Shown: positions 10,073-20,761, numbered from the stretch's first letter. The stretch: DNA of 64,000 bases from Microbacterium sp. C7(2022) (GCF_028823665.1 NZ_JAPEHV010000006.1:62001-126000); one strand, 5' to 3'. Program-made: numbers and translations. Notes: generated from the letters alone by a model not told the origin.

Positions 10073-11080
10073 TCACCGACGCTTGCGCACGCGCCAGTGC
10101 CGACGAGGCGAGCGCACCGACGCAACGAGGACGGACGACAACGCGATGGTCACCATCGTGAACTGGACCACCAGCGGCGGGCTGGACTGTGTCGGCCAGA
10201 ACGCGTCAATGACGATTGCCGTTACCAACTGACCCGCAACCGCCCCGAGCCCGAGCACCAGCACTCCCGTATGCGGAACGAGTGCGGCCGACAAGAAGAT
10301 GTAGGTAACTCCCACCGCACCGCCCGCGTACATCCATAACTCGGCGGGTACCGCTCGCGGACCACCTGTCAGTGCGAGGTTGACGGCGGCACCGAGCGCG
10401 AGCACGACAGTTCCGCCGAGAAAGTTCACGAGGGTTGCCGTCAGCGGTGTTCCCACCCGCTGCCGCAGTCGGCCGTTCGTCGCCTGCTGCCATGCGATGC
10501 CGGCACCCGCAAGGAACGGCAGGACCAGCATCCACATCGGGATCCCCTGCGCTGAATCCCCGATGAGCGCAGAACCGACCGCGGCGAGAGCGAGCGCTCC
10601 GCCCACCAGTCGCGGAAGAGTGACGGCGACGACGCCTGCAGGTCCGTACCCGGTGCGGTCGAGCACGAGTCCGCACACGGTCTGCCCGGCGACCATCCCC
10701 ACCGTGAACATGGCGACACCGATGACCCCTACCGCCAGACCTTGCGTTGCGACGGTGAGCGCTCCGGCCACGCCGCCAAGCAGCATCCACCATGGAATGC
10801 GACGAGCACCGACACCGGTGACCAGCGTTCGCACGCCGCGCCGGCCGACCGGCAGCACAGCGCTGAGCACGACCAGGATTGCGAGCCCAGAAGAAAAGGA
10901 GATGAACGCCGCCGTCATGCCGTCACCCATAGCGAGTCCGAGCGCGCCGTTCATTCTCGCCTGAGTCGCGGTCAGCACGCCCACGGCGGCCGCGCCGAGA
11001 AGCGCGATCCACCGCGGCAGGTGACGCTCGGCGTCCTCGGGCGCAGAGCCGCCCGATAGCGGGCGTGTGGGCTCGGACAT
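10073..11080 (-). CDS. YdcZ-type DMT transporter (duplicated)
   Basis: A 335-residue integral membrane protein with about ten helices. It consists of two DUF606/YdcZ-like halves (about 25-170 and 180-320), a member of the drug/metabolite transporter superfamily. The substrate is unknown. The only reasonable start is the ATG at 11080, whose A is also the last base of the encoded CCA of the upstream tRNA-Thr, so tRNA and mRNA are probably made as one transcript. It meets the nitroreductase gene tail to tail with 6 bases between. Confidence 0.85.
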   Translation of the reverse strand: MSEPTRPLSGGSAPEDAERHLPRWIALLGAAAVGVLTATQARMNGALGLAMGDGMTAAFISFSSGLAILVVLSAVLPVGRRGVRTLVTGVGARRIPWWMLLGGVAGALTVATQGLAVGVIGVAMFTVGMVAGQTVCGLVLDRTGYGPAGVVAVTLPRLVGGALALAAVGSALIGDSAQGIPMWMLVLPFLAGAGIAWQQATNGRLRQRVGTPLTATLVNFLGGTVVLALGAAVNLALTGGPRAVPAELWMYAGGAVGVTYIFLSAALVPHTGVLVLGLGAVAGQLVTAIVIDAFWPTQSSPPLVVQFTMVTIALSSVLVASVRSPRRHWRVRKRR

Positions 11081-11155
11081 GGAGCCGACCACGGGACTCG
11101 AACCCGTAACCGCCCGATTACAAGTCGGGTGCGCTACCAATTGCGCCAGGTCGGC
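11080..11155 (-). tRNA. tRNA-Thr, anticodon TGT, CCA encoded
   Basis: A full cloverleaf on the minus strand: acceptor GCCGACC/GGTCGGC, D-arm GCGC/GCGC, anticodon stem CCCGA/TCGGG with loop CTTGTAA (anticodon UGU, reading ACA), and T-arm ACGGG/CCCGT with TTCGAGT. Discriminator base T is followed by an encoded CCA. Confidence 0.97.
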
Positions 11156-11199
11156 AGAACATCCATCCTAGCGTCGTAGCGACGCTCGCTCGCACGGGG

Positions 11200-12135
11200 C
11201 TACGAGGACGGAGTCGGCGTTGGGGTCGCGTTCTCTTGGTAGTAGGCGTCGCTGGCAATCGTGAGAACGAACTGCGCGAACTCCTTCGGGTCCCCGAGAG
11301 CACCCACATACGGCTGCCCGTTCACCAACACGGTCGGAGAGCTCGTCAGCGCGAGATCGTCGGTGTCGGGGATCGCTTCCAGCGCCCGGGCGGTGGCCTC
11401 TTTGGCCCACCCCGTGAAGTCTTCGTCCTCGATGCACTCGCGAATGACCGTGGGCTGCTTTGCGCCGGACGCGATAGCCAGAGCGGCGAGCTCGCTGTTG
11501 TTGAGCCCGTCGGTGCCGACATCGGGCTGCTGAGCAAGCAAGGCGTTATTGAAGGCGAAGAACGAGTCCGGGGCGTGGGTTCCCACGCATGCGGCGGCGG
11601 CCGCCGCGCGCTGTGAGTACTTGGTGCCGTTCGACTTCGAGGTCAGCATCGCGACCGGGTAATACGTCACCGTCGCGGCATCCTCCGAGAACCAGTTCGA
11701 CAACTGCTGCACGTTGGCGAGCTGGAAGTCGCGCGCACCCGTCGAGAGGTAGTCGACGTAGACGCGAATGTCGACAGCAGGCGCATCCTCCGCAGACGCG
11801 CTGGGCGTCGGTGAGGGGCTCTCGTCGGCGCTCGCGGCGGCTGCATCATCGGGGGTCGTCTCTGTGACCAATCCAACGCCCTCCACACCGACAACGGCGA
11901 ATCCATCATGGTCGGCGTTCGCCGGCTTCAAGAGTGGTCGAGAGGCTGCCGATGAGACAGTCATGGTGATCGCCACGGCACCGGCAACGATCACAGCAAC
12001 GGCGCCGACCGCGATGCTCGCCGCACGAATGAGTCGCATACGCGTCTGCTGGGCGCGCACGAGTTGCGCCTTTTCGCGTACCGCGTCGCGTCGCTCGCGG
12101 GGGGAGGAAGCGTTCGGTGTCTCGTCGCTCGACAT
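11200..12135 (-). CDS. Anchored DsbA/thioredoxin-fold protein without CXXC
   Basis: 311 residues: a charged cytoplasmic N-terminus (1-34), a membrane helix (about 35-59), a Ser/Thr/Pro/Asp-rich linker (about 90-118) and an extracytoplasmic DsbA-like domain (about 120-300). In the position after the first strand, where homologues have CPYC, it has Ser131-Thr-Gly-Ala134. The cis-Pro loop (Ser-Ser-Pro267-Thr) is kept, and the only cysteines are Cys183 and Cys234. The classical disulfide-exchange mechanism is therefore unlikely. It may act as a chaperone or scaffold, or be a decayed oxidoreductase. Confidence 0.85.
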   Translation of the reverse strand: MSSDETPNASSPRERRDAVREKAQLVRAQQTRMRLIRAASIAVGAVAVIVAGAVAITMTVSSAASRPLLKPANADHDGFAVVGVEGVGLVTETTPDDAAAASADESPSPTPSASAEDAPAVDIRVYVDYLSTGARDFQLANVQQLSNWFSEDAATVTYYPVAMLTSKSNGTKYSQRAAAAAACVGTHAPDSFFAFNNALLAQQPDVGTDGLNNSELAALAIASGAKQPTVIRECIEDEDFTGWAKEATARALEAIPDTDDLALTSSPTVLVNGQPYVGALGDPKEFAQFVLTIASDAYYQENATPTPTPSS

Positions 12136-12375
12136 GGAACCTCTCGGTGCTGACGTGTCCGGAAAAGCGGTGACTGTGCGGGGGCACGGCCGTGGACGAT
12201 GCTAGTCAGACTGGCTGGGAAATGCCCAGACGCAGCCTCCACTTCCGCACACAGACCCCCGCGCAGTCCGTGGCATACTAGGGGGTGCGCCCGATGACGG
12301 GCGCGCGGGAATGCCCCCGCTCATCCATCACAACGGATCGTCCGGCACGTACCTGCCGGTGAAGGAGAAGAAGAT
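12136..12375. other. Divergent intergenic region
   Basis: The 240 bases separate the minus-strand thioredoxin-fold gene from the plus-strand ABC ATPase. A TATACT-like hexamer (CATACT, 12274-12279) could be a -10 for the ATPase, leaving a leader of about 90 bases. A GAAGGAGAAGAAG purine tract just before 12376 is the ATPase ribosome binding site. No reading frame here looks coding. Confidence 0.5.
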
Positions 12376-13479
<1,104 letters not shown>

Positions 13480-13494
13480 CGATTGTCAAAGCGC

Positions 13495-13527
13495 GACGGC
13501 GCGGGTGGTTCTTCCTCCCGCGCCGTC
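13495..13527 (+). terminator. Hairpin between the ABC ATPase and the DUF4032 gene
   Basis: An 11-bp GC-rich stem (13495-13505 with 13517-13527) and an 11-base loop, followed by a short TTT. It may end the ATPase transcript or attenuate read-through into the next gene 21 bases on. Confidence 0.6.
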
Positions 13528-13547
13528 TCGCATTTCCCGGAGGCATC

Positions 13548-14855
13548 ATGTCCGACGCGTTGAGCATCACCGCCAGTCGGGTCGATCCTGCCCTGCTCGA
13601 TCTGCCCTGGTCCACTCCCCTCGCAGAGTGGCCGTCCAGTCACATCGTGTTTCTCCCCAAGGGCATCTCGCGCCACCTCGTGCGTTTCGCGAGTCTGTCG
13701 GGACGTGTGGTTGCGATTAAGGAGACAACCGAAGCGATGGCCCGGCGAGAGTACGACATGCTCGGAAACCTCGCCAGACTCGACGTGCCCTGCGTCGAGC
13801 GAATTGCCGTGATCGCGGGGCGCACGGATGCGAACGGGAAGCCGCTGCCCGCAGCGCTCGTGACTTCTCACCTGAAGTTCTCTCTGCCATATCGGGCGCT
13901 GTTCACTCAAGTGCTGCGTCCCGACACAGCTACCCGCCTGGTCGACGCCCTTGCCGCTTTGCTGGTGCATCTTCACAACATCGGTTTCTTCTGGGGCGAC
14001 GTGTCGCTATCCAACACGTTGTTCCGTCGGGATGCCGGGGCCTTCGCCGCCTACTTGGTCGACGCCGAGACGGGCGAACTGCACGAGAGCGGACTCACTC
14101 CGGGTCAACGTGCCCACGACCTCGATGTCGCACGCACGAACATCGCCGGGGAGATCATGGATCTCGAAGCTGGCGGACGACTCGAGGGCGGCGTCGACGC
14201 GATTGCGATCGCCGATGGCATCGTCTCCGCGTATCACGCCCTGTGGGCAGCGCTCACCGACCGCGAATCGTTTGATGCGGATGAGTCGTGGCGACTGACC
14301 GAACGCGTGCAGCGGCTGAACGAACTAGGCTTCGACATCGGCGAAATGTCGATCGAGACGACAGCGGACGGCACGACCGTCTCCATACAACCCAAGGTCG
14401 TCGATGCCGGCCACCATCAGCGACGACTGATCCGACTGACGGGTCTGGACGTCGAGGAGAACCAGGCGCGACGGCTCCTCAACGACCTGGATGAGTTCCG
14501 GGCACGGAGCACACGGTTCAGGGACGACGAAGAAATGGCAGCCCACGAGTGGCTCACTCGGGTGTTCGAGCCCGTGGTGAAGTCGATTCCCTGGGACCTG
14601 CGCTCAAAGCTCGAACCGGCCGAAGTGTTCCACCAGGTGCTCGAGCATCGTTGGTACGTCTCCCAGAACCGGGGACGCGCGGTGCCTCTTGCCGAAGCCT
14701 TGTCGAGCTATATCGACGAAGTGCTGCGACACCGCCGTGACGAGGCAACCCTCATGTCGCCCTCAACCGAAACGCTCTCGCTCCCGATTATCACGGACAG
14801 CCACGCCGTCATCGATGAAGACGACGACGGCGTGGACTGGCGCGACCTGGTCTGA
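13548..14855 (+). CDS. DUF4032 protein with kinase-like N-terminus
   Basis: A 435-residue soluble protein. The N-terminal part (about 30-215) resembles small-molecule/LPS kinases: a Lys in VVAIKETTEA, a catalytic-loop-like FFWGDVSLSNTLF, and an acidic YLVDAETGE in the place of DFG. This is followed by the DUF4032 domain typical of Actinobacteria. The start has a GGAGG site. Phosphotransfer is inferred only from the motifs; no substrate is known. It follows the solo ABC ATPase and might be partly co-transcribed with it. Confidence 0.85.
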   Translation: MSDALSITASRVDPALLDLPWSTPLAEWPSSHIVFLPKGISRHLVRFASLSGRVVAIKETTEAMARREYDMLGNLARLDVPCVERIAVIAGRTDANGKPLPAALVTSHLKFSLPYRALFTQVLRPDTATRLVDALAALLVHLHNIGFFWGDVSLSNTLFRRDAGAFAAYLVDAETGELHESGLTPGQRAHDLDVARTNIAGEIMDLEAGGRLEGGVDAIAIADGIVSAYHALWAALTDRESFDADESWRLTERVQRLNELGFDIGEMSIETTADGTTVSIQPKVVDAGHHQRRLIRLTGLDVEENQARRLLNDLDEFRARSTRFRDDEEMAAHEWLTRVFEPVVKSIPWDLRSKLEPAEVFHQVLEHRWYVSQNRGRAVPLAEALSSYIDEVLRHRRDEATLMSPSTETLSLPIITDSHAVIDEDDDGVDWRDLV

Positions 14856-14861
14856 GCCGCC

Positions 14862-15503
14862 TCAGTAGCCGACGGCGAAGCGTTCGCGCGAGTGACGCGG
14901 ACGCTCGATCTCATCGATGACCGCCACGGCGAGGTCGGCACCCGAGATATACGATTCGCCGTCGGCGTCGGTCACGAGGACATCACCACCGTCCCGGTAC
15001 TCACCGGTGCGCTCGCCAGGGTTCCATGCCCCGAAGCCACCCGCCGGATGTACATAGAACCAGTCTCGCGCGGCGTCGGTACGCTGCAGGTCTTCGAGGA
15101 TGCCGATCGCCTCGAGCGCTTCGGGCTTGTACTCCTCGGTGAAGGATGGCTGATCAACAACGCGCCCGCCGCCCGGGGCCACCAAGCTGCCGCCTGCGCC
15201 GCCGATGACGCCCACACGCACCTCAGCAGGGAGCGCGTCGACGAGCGCCGCCACGTTCGGCCGTACCTGACCCAGCATGTCGCCGCGCGCGGGAACGGTC
15301 GAGATCACCACATCGACCCCAGTCAGTTCGCTGACGAGGCTCGGTGCATCGAGTAGCGTGCCCTCGATGTAGGTCACTCCCTCGATTCGCTCGGTGGGCA
15401 ACGTGCGGGCGACCGAGACCACGGTGTGGCCTCGCTCCACCGCCTCCGCGACGATGTGCGACCCGGCGTAACCGGTTCCTCCGATGACGGCGATGCGTGT
15501 CAT
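14862..15503 (-). CDS. NAD(P)-binding oxidoreductase/epimerase-like protein
   Basis: A 213-residue single-domain Rossmann protein. The N-terminus has GGTGYAGSHI, the NAD(P)-binding glycine motif of the NmrA/YwnB-like atypical short-chain dehydrogenases. A canonical YXXXK catalytic pair is not evident. Length matches the family. Downstream in the same direction as cysS-rlmB but separated from them by 69 bases. Meets DUF4032 tail to tail. Confidence 0.85.
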   Translation of the reverse strand: MTRIAVIGGTGYAGSHIVAEAVERGHTVVSVARTLPTERIEGVTYIEGTLLDAPSLVSELTGVDVVISTVPARGDMLGQVRPNVAALVDALPAEVRVGVIGGAGGSLVAPGGGRVVDQPSFTEEYKPEALEAIGILEDLQRTDAARDWFYVHPAGGFGAWNPGERTGEYRDGGDVLVTDADGESYISGADLAVAVIDEIERPRHSRERFAVGY

Positions 15504-15572
15504 GTTGTGCCTTTCGCTGGGGTGTACATGGTTCCCAAGTCCGGCGACCGGCGTTTCATTCCCGGCGTTGGG

Positions 15573-16562
15573 TCAGCCGCGCTGCCCTCGCACCGTGGCG
15601 ACTTGGTACAGCGCGACGGAGGCGGCGATGCCGGCGTTCAGAGACTCCGCTGCCGACGAAATCGGGATGGAGACGACCTGATCGCAATTCTCGGTCACCA
15701 AGCGCGACAAGCCTTTGCCCTCGGATCCGACAACGATCACAACGGGGCGATCAGCCAATTCGAGCGAGGGCAAGTCCACGTCGCCGTCGCCGGCGAGACC
15801 GAGGATGAATACGCCCTGCTTCTTGAATTCCTTGAGCGTCGTCGTCAGGTTCGGAGCGAGCGCGACCGGGATGCGCGCTGCCGCGCCGGCACTGGTCTTC
15901 CACGCCGCCGAGTTCACACTGGCGGAGCGTCGCTGCGGCACGATCACGCCGTGACCGCCGAACGCAGCCGTCGATCGAATGATCGCTCCGAGGTTGCGCG
16001 GGTCGGTGATGCCGTCGAGCGCGATGAACAACGGCACCTCGTCGCGATCAATGACCTGTTCGAGGAGGTCCTGCGGGTGCGCGTACTCATAGGGCGGAAC
16101 CTTGAGCGCGACGCCCTGATGCACACCGTCGAATCCCGCCATGCGGTCCAGTTCGGGGCGTGTGACCTCAAGAACCGGGATGCCGCGATGCGTCGCGATC
16201 GACAGCATCTCCTTCACACGGTCATCCATCTCCACACGCTGCGCAATGTAGAAGGCTGTGGCGGGAATCTTCGCGCGGAGCGCCTCGAGCACCGAGTTGC
16301 GCCCGGTGACCGTCTCAGTGTCGTCCTCTTTCTTGGCGGCGCGTGGGCGCGCCCCTCCGGATCCCCCAGGCTTTCCCTTCCCGCCCGCAGCGGCGTAGCG
16401 CTCTGCAGCAGCCTTACGCTTTCCGGCCGGATGCCACGCCCGATCCTCTGCCTTCGGTGTCGGTCCACGACCCTCGAGTGAACGCTTGTTCTTGCCGCCC
16501 GTACCCTTGGTCGGGCCCTTCTTGTTTCCCTTGCTCGCGCCGGGGCGCCCTGGCTTAGCCAT
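15573..16562 (-). CDS. rlmB: 23S rRNA (guanosine-2251-2'-O)-methyltransferase RlmB
   Basis: A 329-residue SpoU/TrmH-family methyltransferase. The first 85 residues are a Lys/Arg/Gly/Pro-rich extension, often seen in Actinobacteria. Then come the TrmH substrate-binding domain (GRNSVLEAL, about 87) and the knotted SPOUT domain with [21 protein letters not shown] and [12 protein letters not shown], the AdoMet-binding knot. The ATG overlaps the cysS stop by 8 bases, so it is coupled to cysS. Confidence 0.95.
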   Translation of the reverse strand: MAKPGRPGASKGNKKGPTKGTGGKNKRSLEGRGPTPKAEDRAWHPAGKRKAAAERYAAAGGKGKPGGSGGARPRAAKKEDDTETVTGRNSVLEALRAKIPATAFYIAQRVEMDDRVKEMLSIATHRGIPVLEVTRPELDRMAGFDGVHQGVALKVPPYEYAHPQDLLEQVIDRDEVPLFIALDGITDPRNLGAIIRSTAAFGGHGVIVPQRRSASVNSAAWKTSAGAAARIPVALAPNLTTTLKEFKKQGVFILGLAGDGDVDLPSLELADRPVVIVVGSEGKGLSRLVTENCDQVVSIPISSAAESLNAGIAASVALYQVATVRGQRG

Positions 16563-17955
16563 TCAAACTCCAATGTGTTCCGTCAACGCTGTCCTCCAGC
16601 GTGATCCCTGCCGCGGCGATCGCGTCGCGGATGCGGTCTGCTGCCGCAAAATCCTTGGTGGCCCGTGCTTCGGCGCGCTGAGCGACCATCGTGCCGACCA
16701 ATCGGTCCAATGCACCCGCCTCGGCGGATGATCCCGACGCCGCCCAGTGCGCTGCCTCGGGATCGATGCCGACAATGTCACACATCGCCAACACCTCGGC
16801 ACGGGCGCGCCGGGCGCCCGATTCGTCACCGGCATCCAGCGCGGCGTTGCCGGTGCGAACGGTGTCGTGCACGACGGCGAGCGCCTGTGGCACACCGAGA
16901 TCGTCATCGAGTGCTTCCGCGAAGGCTGGGGGAAGGAGCGCGCCCGTGTCCGGCGTCTCCCCCACGCCCAGGCGTGCCGCGCGGTCGAGGAACCGAGAAA
17001 TGCGGTCAACCGCAGCCTCGGCCTCGGCGAACGTCGACGGGGTGATATCGAGGCTCGAGCGATAGTGCGCGGCGGCGAGCGCATAACGCACGACGAGGGG
17101 ATCGTGAGCGCCGAGGACGTCCGCCGCGGGAATGAAGTTGAAGAGCGACTTCGACATTTTCTGCCCGCCGACCGTCACCAGCCCGTTGTGCACCCAGTAA
17201 CGCGCGAAGCCGTCTCCGGCAGCCTTCGACTGAGCAAGTTCGTTCTCGTGATGCGGGAATCGCAAATCGAGACCACCACCGTGAATGTCGAATTGAGCGC
17301 CCAGGTAGCGGCGCGCCATCGCCGAACACTCAATGTGCCACCCCGGGCGGCCCGGGCCCCACGGGGAATCCCACATCGCCGACTCCGGCTCGTCTGCCTT
17401 CGCGGCCTTCCACAGGGCGAAGTCCTGCGGGCTCCGTTTTCCACGAGGGTCGGCATCGGCGGCCGGTTCCATTGCATCTACGGATTGACGGGTCAACGCT
17501 CCGTAACGTGGCCAGGAGCGCACGTCGAAGTACACGTCGCCGGCCGCAGCATAGGCGCGATTCGCTTCGATCAACCGCTGAATGAGCTCTTGCATCTGGG
17601 TGATCGACGCGGTTGCGCGCGGCTCGTACGTGGGCGGACGAATGCCGATCGCCTCGTACGCTCGCGTGAACTCTCGCTCCATCCGATATGCGAGCGCCCA
17701 CCACGGCTCGTCGTCGGTGGCGTTAGCCAGCACCTTGTCATCAATATCCGTGACGTTGCGCACGAACGTGACGCGGTCATAGCGGTGCTCGAGCCAACGG
17801 CGAAGGATGTCGAAGCTGAGCGCGCCCCGCAGGTGGCCGATGTGCGGGCCAGACTGCACCGTTGGACCGCACACATACATGGTGACGTTCCGCGGGTCGA
17901 GGGGCTCGAAGTCGCGCAACGCCTGCGCTTGAGTGTCATAGAGCCGAACCGTCAC
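16555..17955 (-). CDS. cysS: Cysteine-tRNA ligase
   Basis: A 466-residue class I aminoacyl-tRNA synthetase that charges tRNA-Cys. It has the HIGH-type GPHIGHLRG, the zinc-site region with the [11 protein letters not shown] segment, and the KMSKS loop. Length is normal. The start is GTG with a TAGGCT hexamer exactly 6 bases upstream. It forms an operon with rlmB, a common actinobacterial arrangement. Confidence 0.97.
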   Translation of the reverse strand: MTVRLYDTQAQALRDFEPLDPRNVTMYVCGPTVQSGPHIGHLRGALSFDILRRWLEHRYDRVTFVRNVTDIDDKVLANATDDEPWWALAYRMEREFTRAYEAIGIRPPTYEPRATASITQMQELIQRLIEANRAYAAAGDVYFDVRSWPRYGALTRQSVDAMEPAADADPRGKRSPQDFALWKAAKADEPESAMWDSPWGPGRPGWHIECSAMARRYLGAQFDIHGGGLDLRFPHHENELAQSKAAGDGFARYWVHNGLVTVGGQKMSKSLFNFIPAADVLGAHDPLVVRYALAAAHYRSSLDITPSTFAEAEAAVDRISRFLDRAARLGVGETPDTGALLPPAFAEALDDDLGVPQALAVVHDTVRTGNAALDAGDESGARRARAEVLAMCDIVGIDPEAAHWAASGSSAEAGALDRLVGTMVAQRAEARATKDFAAADRIRDAIAAAGITLEDSVDGTHWSLNG

Positions 17956-17961
17956 CGCACC

Positions 17962-17967
17962 AGCCTA
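17962..17967 (-). promoter_or_regulatory. Putative leaderless -10 for cysS-rlmB
   Basis: Minus-strand TAGGCT, six bases, then the GTG of cysS. Confidence 0.45.
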
Positions 17968-18051
17968 CCGGCGGGGACTGGATAGGAACCGGATGCCGCT
18001 GCCGAGCATTCCGGACGATGACGAGGTGCCCTCGCGATGCCGTAGAACTAT

Positions 18052-18981
18052 ATGGTGCCCTCCGTGTTCGCCGTGCTCGCCGCCGCACTCTTGTTCGGCA
18101 CCACGGGAACCGCGCAAGCATTGGGACCTGACGGCACCACTCCCCTATCGGTCGGCGTGATGCGAATGGTCATCGGTGGCACCGGCTTGGCCATTCTCGC
18201 GTTCACCCTCGCTGCCAGACATGCTCGACGCCGTCCCCGCGGTGCGCCGTCACCTCGACTTTCGCCGCGAGCTGGCGCCCTCATGCTCCTCACCGGCGCC
18301 TGCCTTGCTCTGTACCAGCCGCTGTTCTTCCTCGGCACCGAGCGCAACGGTGTGGCTGTAGGAACCGTGATCGCGCTAGGTTCAGCGCCGATCCTCGCAG
18401 GGTTGCTCGAATGGGCCCTGACCCGTCGGCTCCCGAGTACCACGTGGATCATGGCGACCGCGCTCGCAACCGGCGGCGTTGTTCTTCTTGGACTCGGAGG
18501 TGAAGCGGGTTCGGTCGGCACCGACATCGCTGGCTTGGCGGGCTCCGTCGGGGCGGGCGCGTGCTTCGCGGTGATTGCAAACGCGCAACGGCGACTCCTG
18601 GACGACGGCTGGGACCCGTTCACCGTCGTCGGCGCTATGGGGGCCACGTCCGCGGCAATCTTCGCCGTGTTCCTTCCCTTCGTCGATCTCTCGTGGCTCG
18701 CACAGCCGGGGGGCTGGCCCATGGCGCTGTGGCTCGGCGTGGCAACGATCTCTGTGGCATACGTGCTCTTCACGTGGGGGCTGAACGGGCTGACAGCGGC
18801 AACCGCCGCAACGCTCACCCTCGGTGAGCCTCTCACCGCCGGCGTGCTGGGGATCACCGTGCTCGGCGAACGCCTCTCCGTTCTCGCCATACTCGGCCTC
18901 GTCGTTCTGGCAGCGGGACTGGCGCTCCTAGCCTGGGGCTCACGCAAGAGAGATCCGGGGCCTTATCCCGTCGAGGCCTGA
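18052..18981 (+). CDS. EamA-family DMT transporter
   Basis: A 309-residue membrane protein with ten predicted helices in two EamA repeats (about 1-140 and 150-295), a member of the drug/metabolite transporter superfamily. The second repeat ends in the typical LTLGEPLTAGVLG...LGERLS pattern. The substrate is unknown; amino acids or metabolites are usual. The start is uncertain: GTG codons at 18055 and 18064 are alternatives. Confidence 0.88.
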   Translation: MVPSVFAVLAAALLFGTTGTAQALGPDGTTPLSVGVMRMVIGGTGLAILAFTLAARHARRRPRGAPSPRLSPRAGALMLLTGACLALYQPLFFLGTERNGVAVGTVIALGSAPILAGLLEWALTRRLPSTTWIMATALATGGVVLLGLGGEAGSVGTDIAGLAGSVGAGACFAVIANAQRRLLDDGWDPFTVVGAMGATSAAIFAVFLPFVDLSWLAQPGGWPMALWLGVATISVAYVLFTWGLNGLTAATAATLTLGEPLTAGVLGITVLGERLSVLAILGLVVLAAGLALLAWGSRKRDPGPYPVEA

Positions 18982-18989
18982 CACCCCGA

Positions 18990-18995
18990 TACGAT
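18990..18995 (+). promoter_or_regulatory. Putative leaderless -10 for the GNAT gene at 19002
   Basis: TACGAT, six bases, then the GTG start. Confidence 0.45.
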
Positions 18996-19001
18996 TCGTC
19001 C

Positions 19002-19490
19002 GTGTCCTTGCACGTTCAGCCCGACGATCTTTCGTCCGCCGCCACGCGAGCTCTCATCGCCATGCACGTCGACGAGATGCACGACGGGTGCCCCACCGAG
19101 AGCGTGCACGCCCTCGACGCGACTGAGCTGCAGCATCCGGCCATCAGTTTCTTCTCCGCATGGAACAACGAACGCCTCGCCGGAATCGGCGCCCTGAAAC
19201 AGTGGGGCGAATCGCAAGGAGAGATCAAGTCGATGCGCGTTGCGGATGACTTCCGCGGCACCGGCGTCGGTCGCGCCATACTCGACACGCTCATCGATGT
19301 CGCGCGACAGCGCTCGCTCACGGGACTCTGGCTCGAGACTGGCTCGAGCGCTCCGTTCGCACCCGCGCGCCACCTCTACGCCCGCGCCGGATTCGTCGAA
19401 TGCGATCCCTTCGCCGACTACGCGCCGGACCCGCTGTCTGTGTTCATGACGCTCGACCTGGATCCTTCCCGGAGCGCTGTGCGGACGTAG
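19002..19490 (+). CDS. GNAT-family N-acetyltransferase
   Basis: A 162-residue protein with the GNAT fold. The acetyl-CoA pyrophosphate loop is DDFRGTGVGRAI and the C-terminal LYARAGFVECDPF is the usual GNAT ending. The MRVADDFRG region and overall length resemble PhnO/YsnE-like small acetyltransferases. Substrate unknown. Starts at GTG; meets ispDF tail to tail. Confidence 0.88.
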   Translation: MSLHVQPDDLSSAATRALIAMHVDEMHDGCPTESVHALDATELQHPAISFFSAWNNERLAGIGALKQWGESQGEIKSMRVADDFRGTGVGRAILDTLIDVARQRSLTGLWLETGSSAPFAPARHLYARAGFVECDPFADYAPDPLSVFMTLDLDPSRSAVRT

Positions 19491-19532
19491 GCGACCGCGG
19501 GTTTCGCCGCGCCGAAACACCGATGCAGGGTG

Positions 19533-20696
19533 TCAGCGTGTGATGACCGCTACCGCAAATGCCGACAATCCCTCACCCGCCCCCGTGAAGCCGAGGCCAT
19601 CGGTCGTTGTCGCTGTCACGGAAACAGGAGCCCCGCCGAGCGCATCGGACAGGACACGCTGAGCTTCCTCACGGCGAGTCGAGAAGCGCGGCCGGTTGGA
19701 CTGAAACTGCACGGACACGCTCCCGATGCGCCACCCCGCCTCGGCAAGAATCGCTCGGGTGCGAGCGAGAAACACGTCGGCATGCGCACCCGCGTACTCC
19801 GGATGCGAAGTACCGAAATGCGTTCCGATGTCGCCGAGGCCCGCCGCCGCAAGGAGTGCATCGACGACCGCGTGAGCCACGGCGTCACCGTCCGAGTGGC
19901 CAGAGAGTGCAGGTTCACCCGGCCACTCCACGCCGGCCAGCCACAGATTCCCGTCGCCGCCGAAGGCATGCACATCCGTGCCGATTCCCACTCGCGGGAT
20001 CGAGTCCTGCGCGAGCATGGACCGTGCCCGGGCAAGGTCGTCAGGCCCGGTGATCTTGAACGCGGACGGGTCACCGGCAACGACGCGCACCAGCCCACCG
20101 GCGGCCGCCACGAGCGCCGCATCGTCCGTGAACTCATCCATGGTTTCTGCATAGGCCCGATCAAGCACGTCGCGCCGGAACCCCTGTGGCGTCTGCGCGG
20201 CAGCGAGCGCGGCGCGATCGACGGCTGCAATCACATGCTGGCCGTCGACGCGCTTGAGGGTGTCGACCACCGGAAGCACAGGAATCGCAGCGTCGGCCCC
20301 CGCCCCCAGTTCCTCGATCACACGCTCGAACACCGCGGGTGGTGTCAGCGCGCGCGCCGCGTCATGAACGAGCACGCTGCGCACCGAGGGCCACAGGGCG
20401 GCGAGGCCAGCAGCGACGGATTGTTGCCGTGTCGGCCCACCACGCACCACTGCGACCAGATCCGCACCTGAGGGGACCGCCGATCTCGCCGCCGCGAGCG
20501 CTTCGCCTTCGCGCCCCTCAGGAGCGACGATGACAATCTGTGCGCCGGCAATCTGCCCCACGTTGCGCAAAGCGTGGTGAAGGATCGACGCGCCATCGAT
20601 GCCTACGAAAGCCTTCGGAGCGCCCGCTCCTAGGCGTGTTCCAGAACCGGCGGCGACAACGACGATGCCGACAGTCGGCACAGGGGCAGTGTTCAC
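19533..20696 (-). CDS. ispDF: Bifunctional IspD-IspF enzyme of isoprenoid synthesis
   Basis: 387 residues with two domains. The N-terminal IspD (about 5-225, nucleotide-binding VVVAAGSGTRLG and Lys of APKAF) makes CDP-methylerythritol. The C-terminal IspF (about 230-385, zinc ligands in GTDVHAF and SGHSDGDAVAH) makes the 2,4-cyclodiphosphate. Both are non-mevalonate pathway steps; IspE is not part of the fusion. It starts at GTG with TAGCGT exactly 6 bases upstream. It lies just downstream of carD, a common neighbour pair. Confidence 0.95.
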   Translation of the reverse strand: MNTAPVPTVGIVVVAAGSGTRLGAGAPKAFVGIDGASILHHALRNVGQIAGAQIVIVAPEGREGEALAAARSAVPSGADLVAVVRGGPTRQQSVAAGLAALWPSVRSVLVHDAARALTPPAVFERVIEELGAGADAAIPVLPVVDTLKRVDGQHVIAAVDRAALAAAQTPQGFRRDVLDRAYAETMDEFTDDAALVAAAGGLVRVVAGDPSAFKITGPDDLARARSMLAQDSIPRVGIGTDVHAFGGDGNLWLAGVEWPGEPALSGHSDGDAVAHAVVDALLAAAGLGDIGTHFGTSHPEYAGAHADVFLARTRAILAEAGWRIGSVSVQFQSNRPRFSTRREEAQRVLSDALGGAPVSVTATTTDGLGFTGAGEGLSAFAVAVITR

Positions 20697-20702
20697 ATGC
20701 CC

Positions 20703-20708
20703 ACGCTA
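20703..20708 (-). promoter_or_regulatory. Putative leaderless -10 for ispDF
   Basis: Minus-strand TAGCGT, six bases, then the GTG of ispDF. It lies just after the carD terminator, so ispDF probably has its own promoter. Confidence 0.45.
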
Positions 20709-20732
20709 TCGCGGCGCACCTGCGCAACATGC

Positions 20733-20761
20733 AGAACGACGCCGGAGTCCGGCGTCGTTCT
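20733..20761 (-). terminator. Terminator of carD
   Basis: A perfect 12-bp stem (20733-20744 with 20750-20761) with a 5-base loop, 7 bases past the carD stop. Confidence 0.75.

Noticed and set aside
11081..11140. 20-codon upstream extension of the YdcZ transporter
   Set aside because: It is a translation of the tRNA-Thr gene, not protein-coding.
19501..19518. Small GTTTCG/CGAAAC hairpin between the GNAT gene and ispDF
   Set aside because: Only 6 bp with a 6-base loop; too weak to call a terminator.
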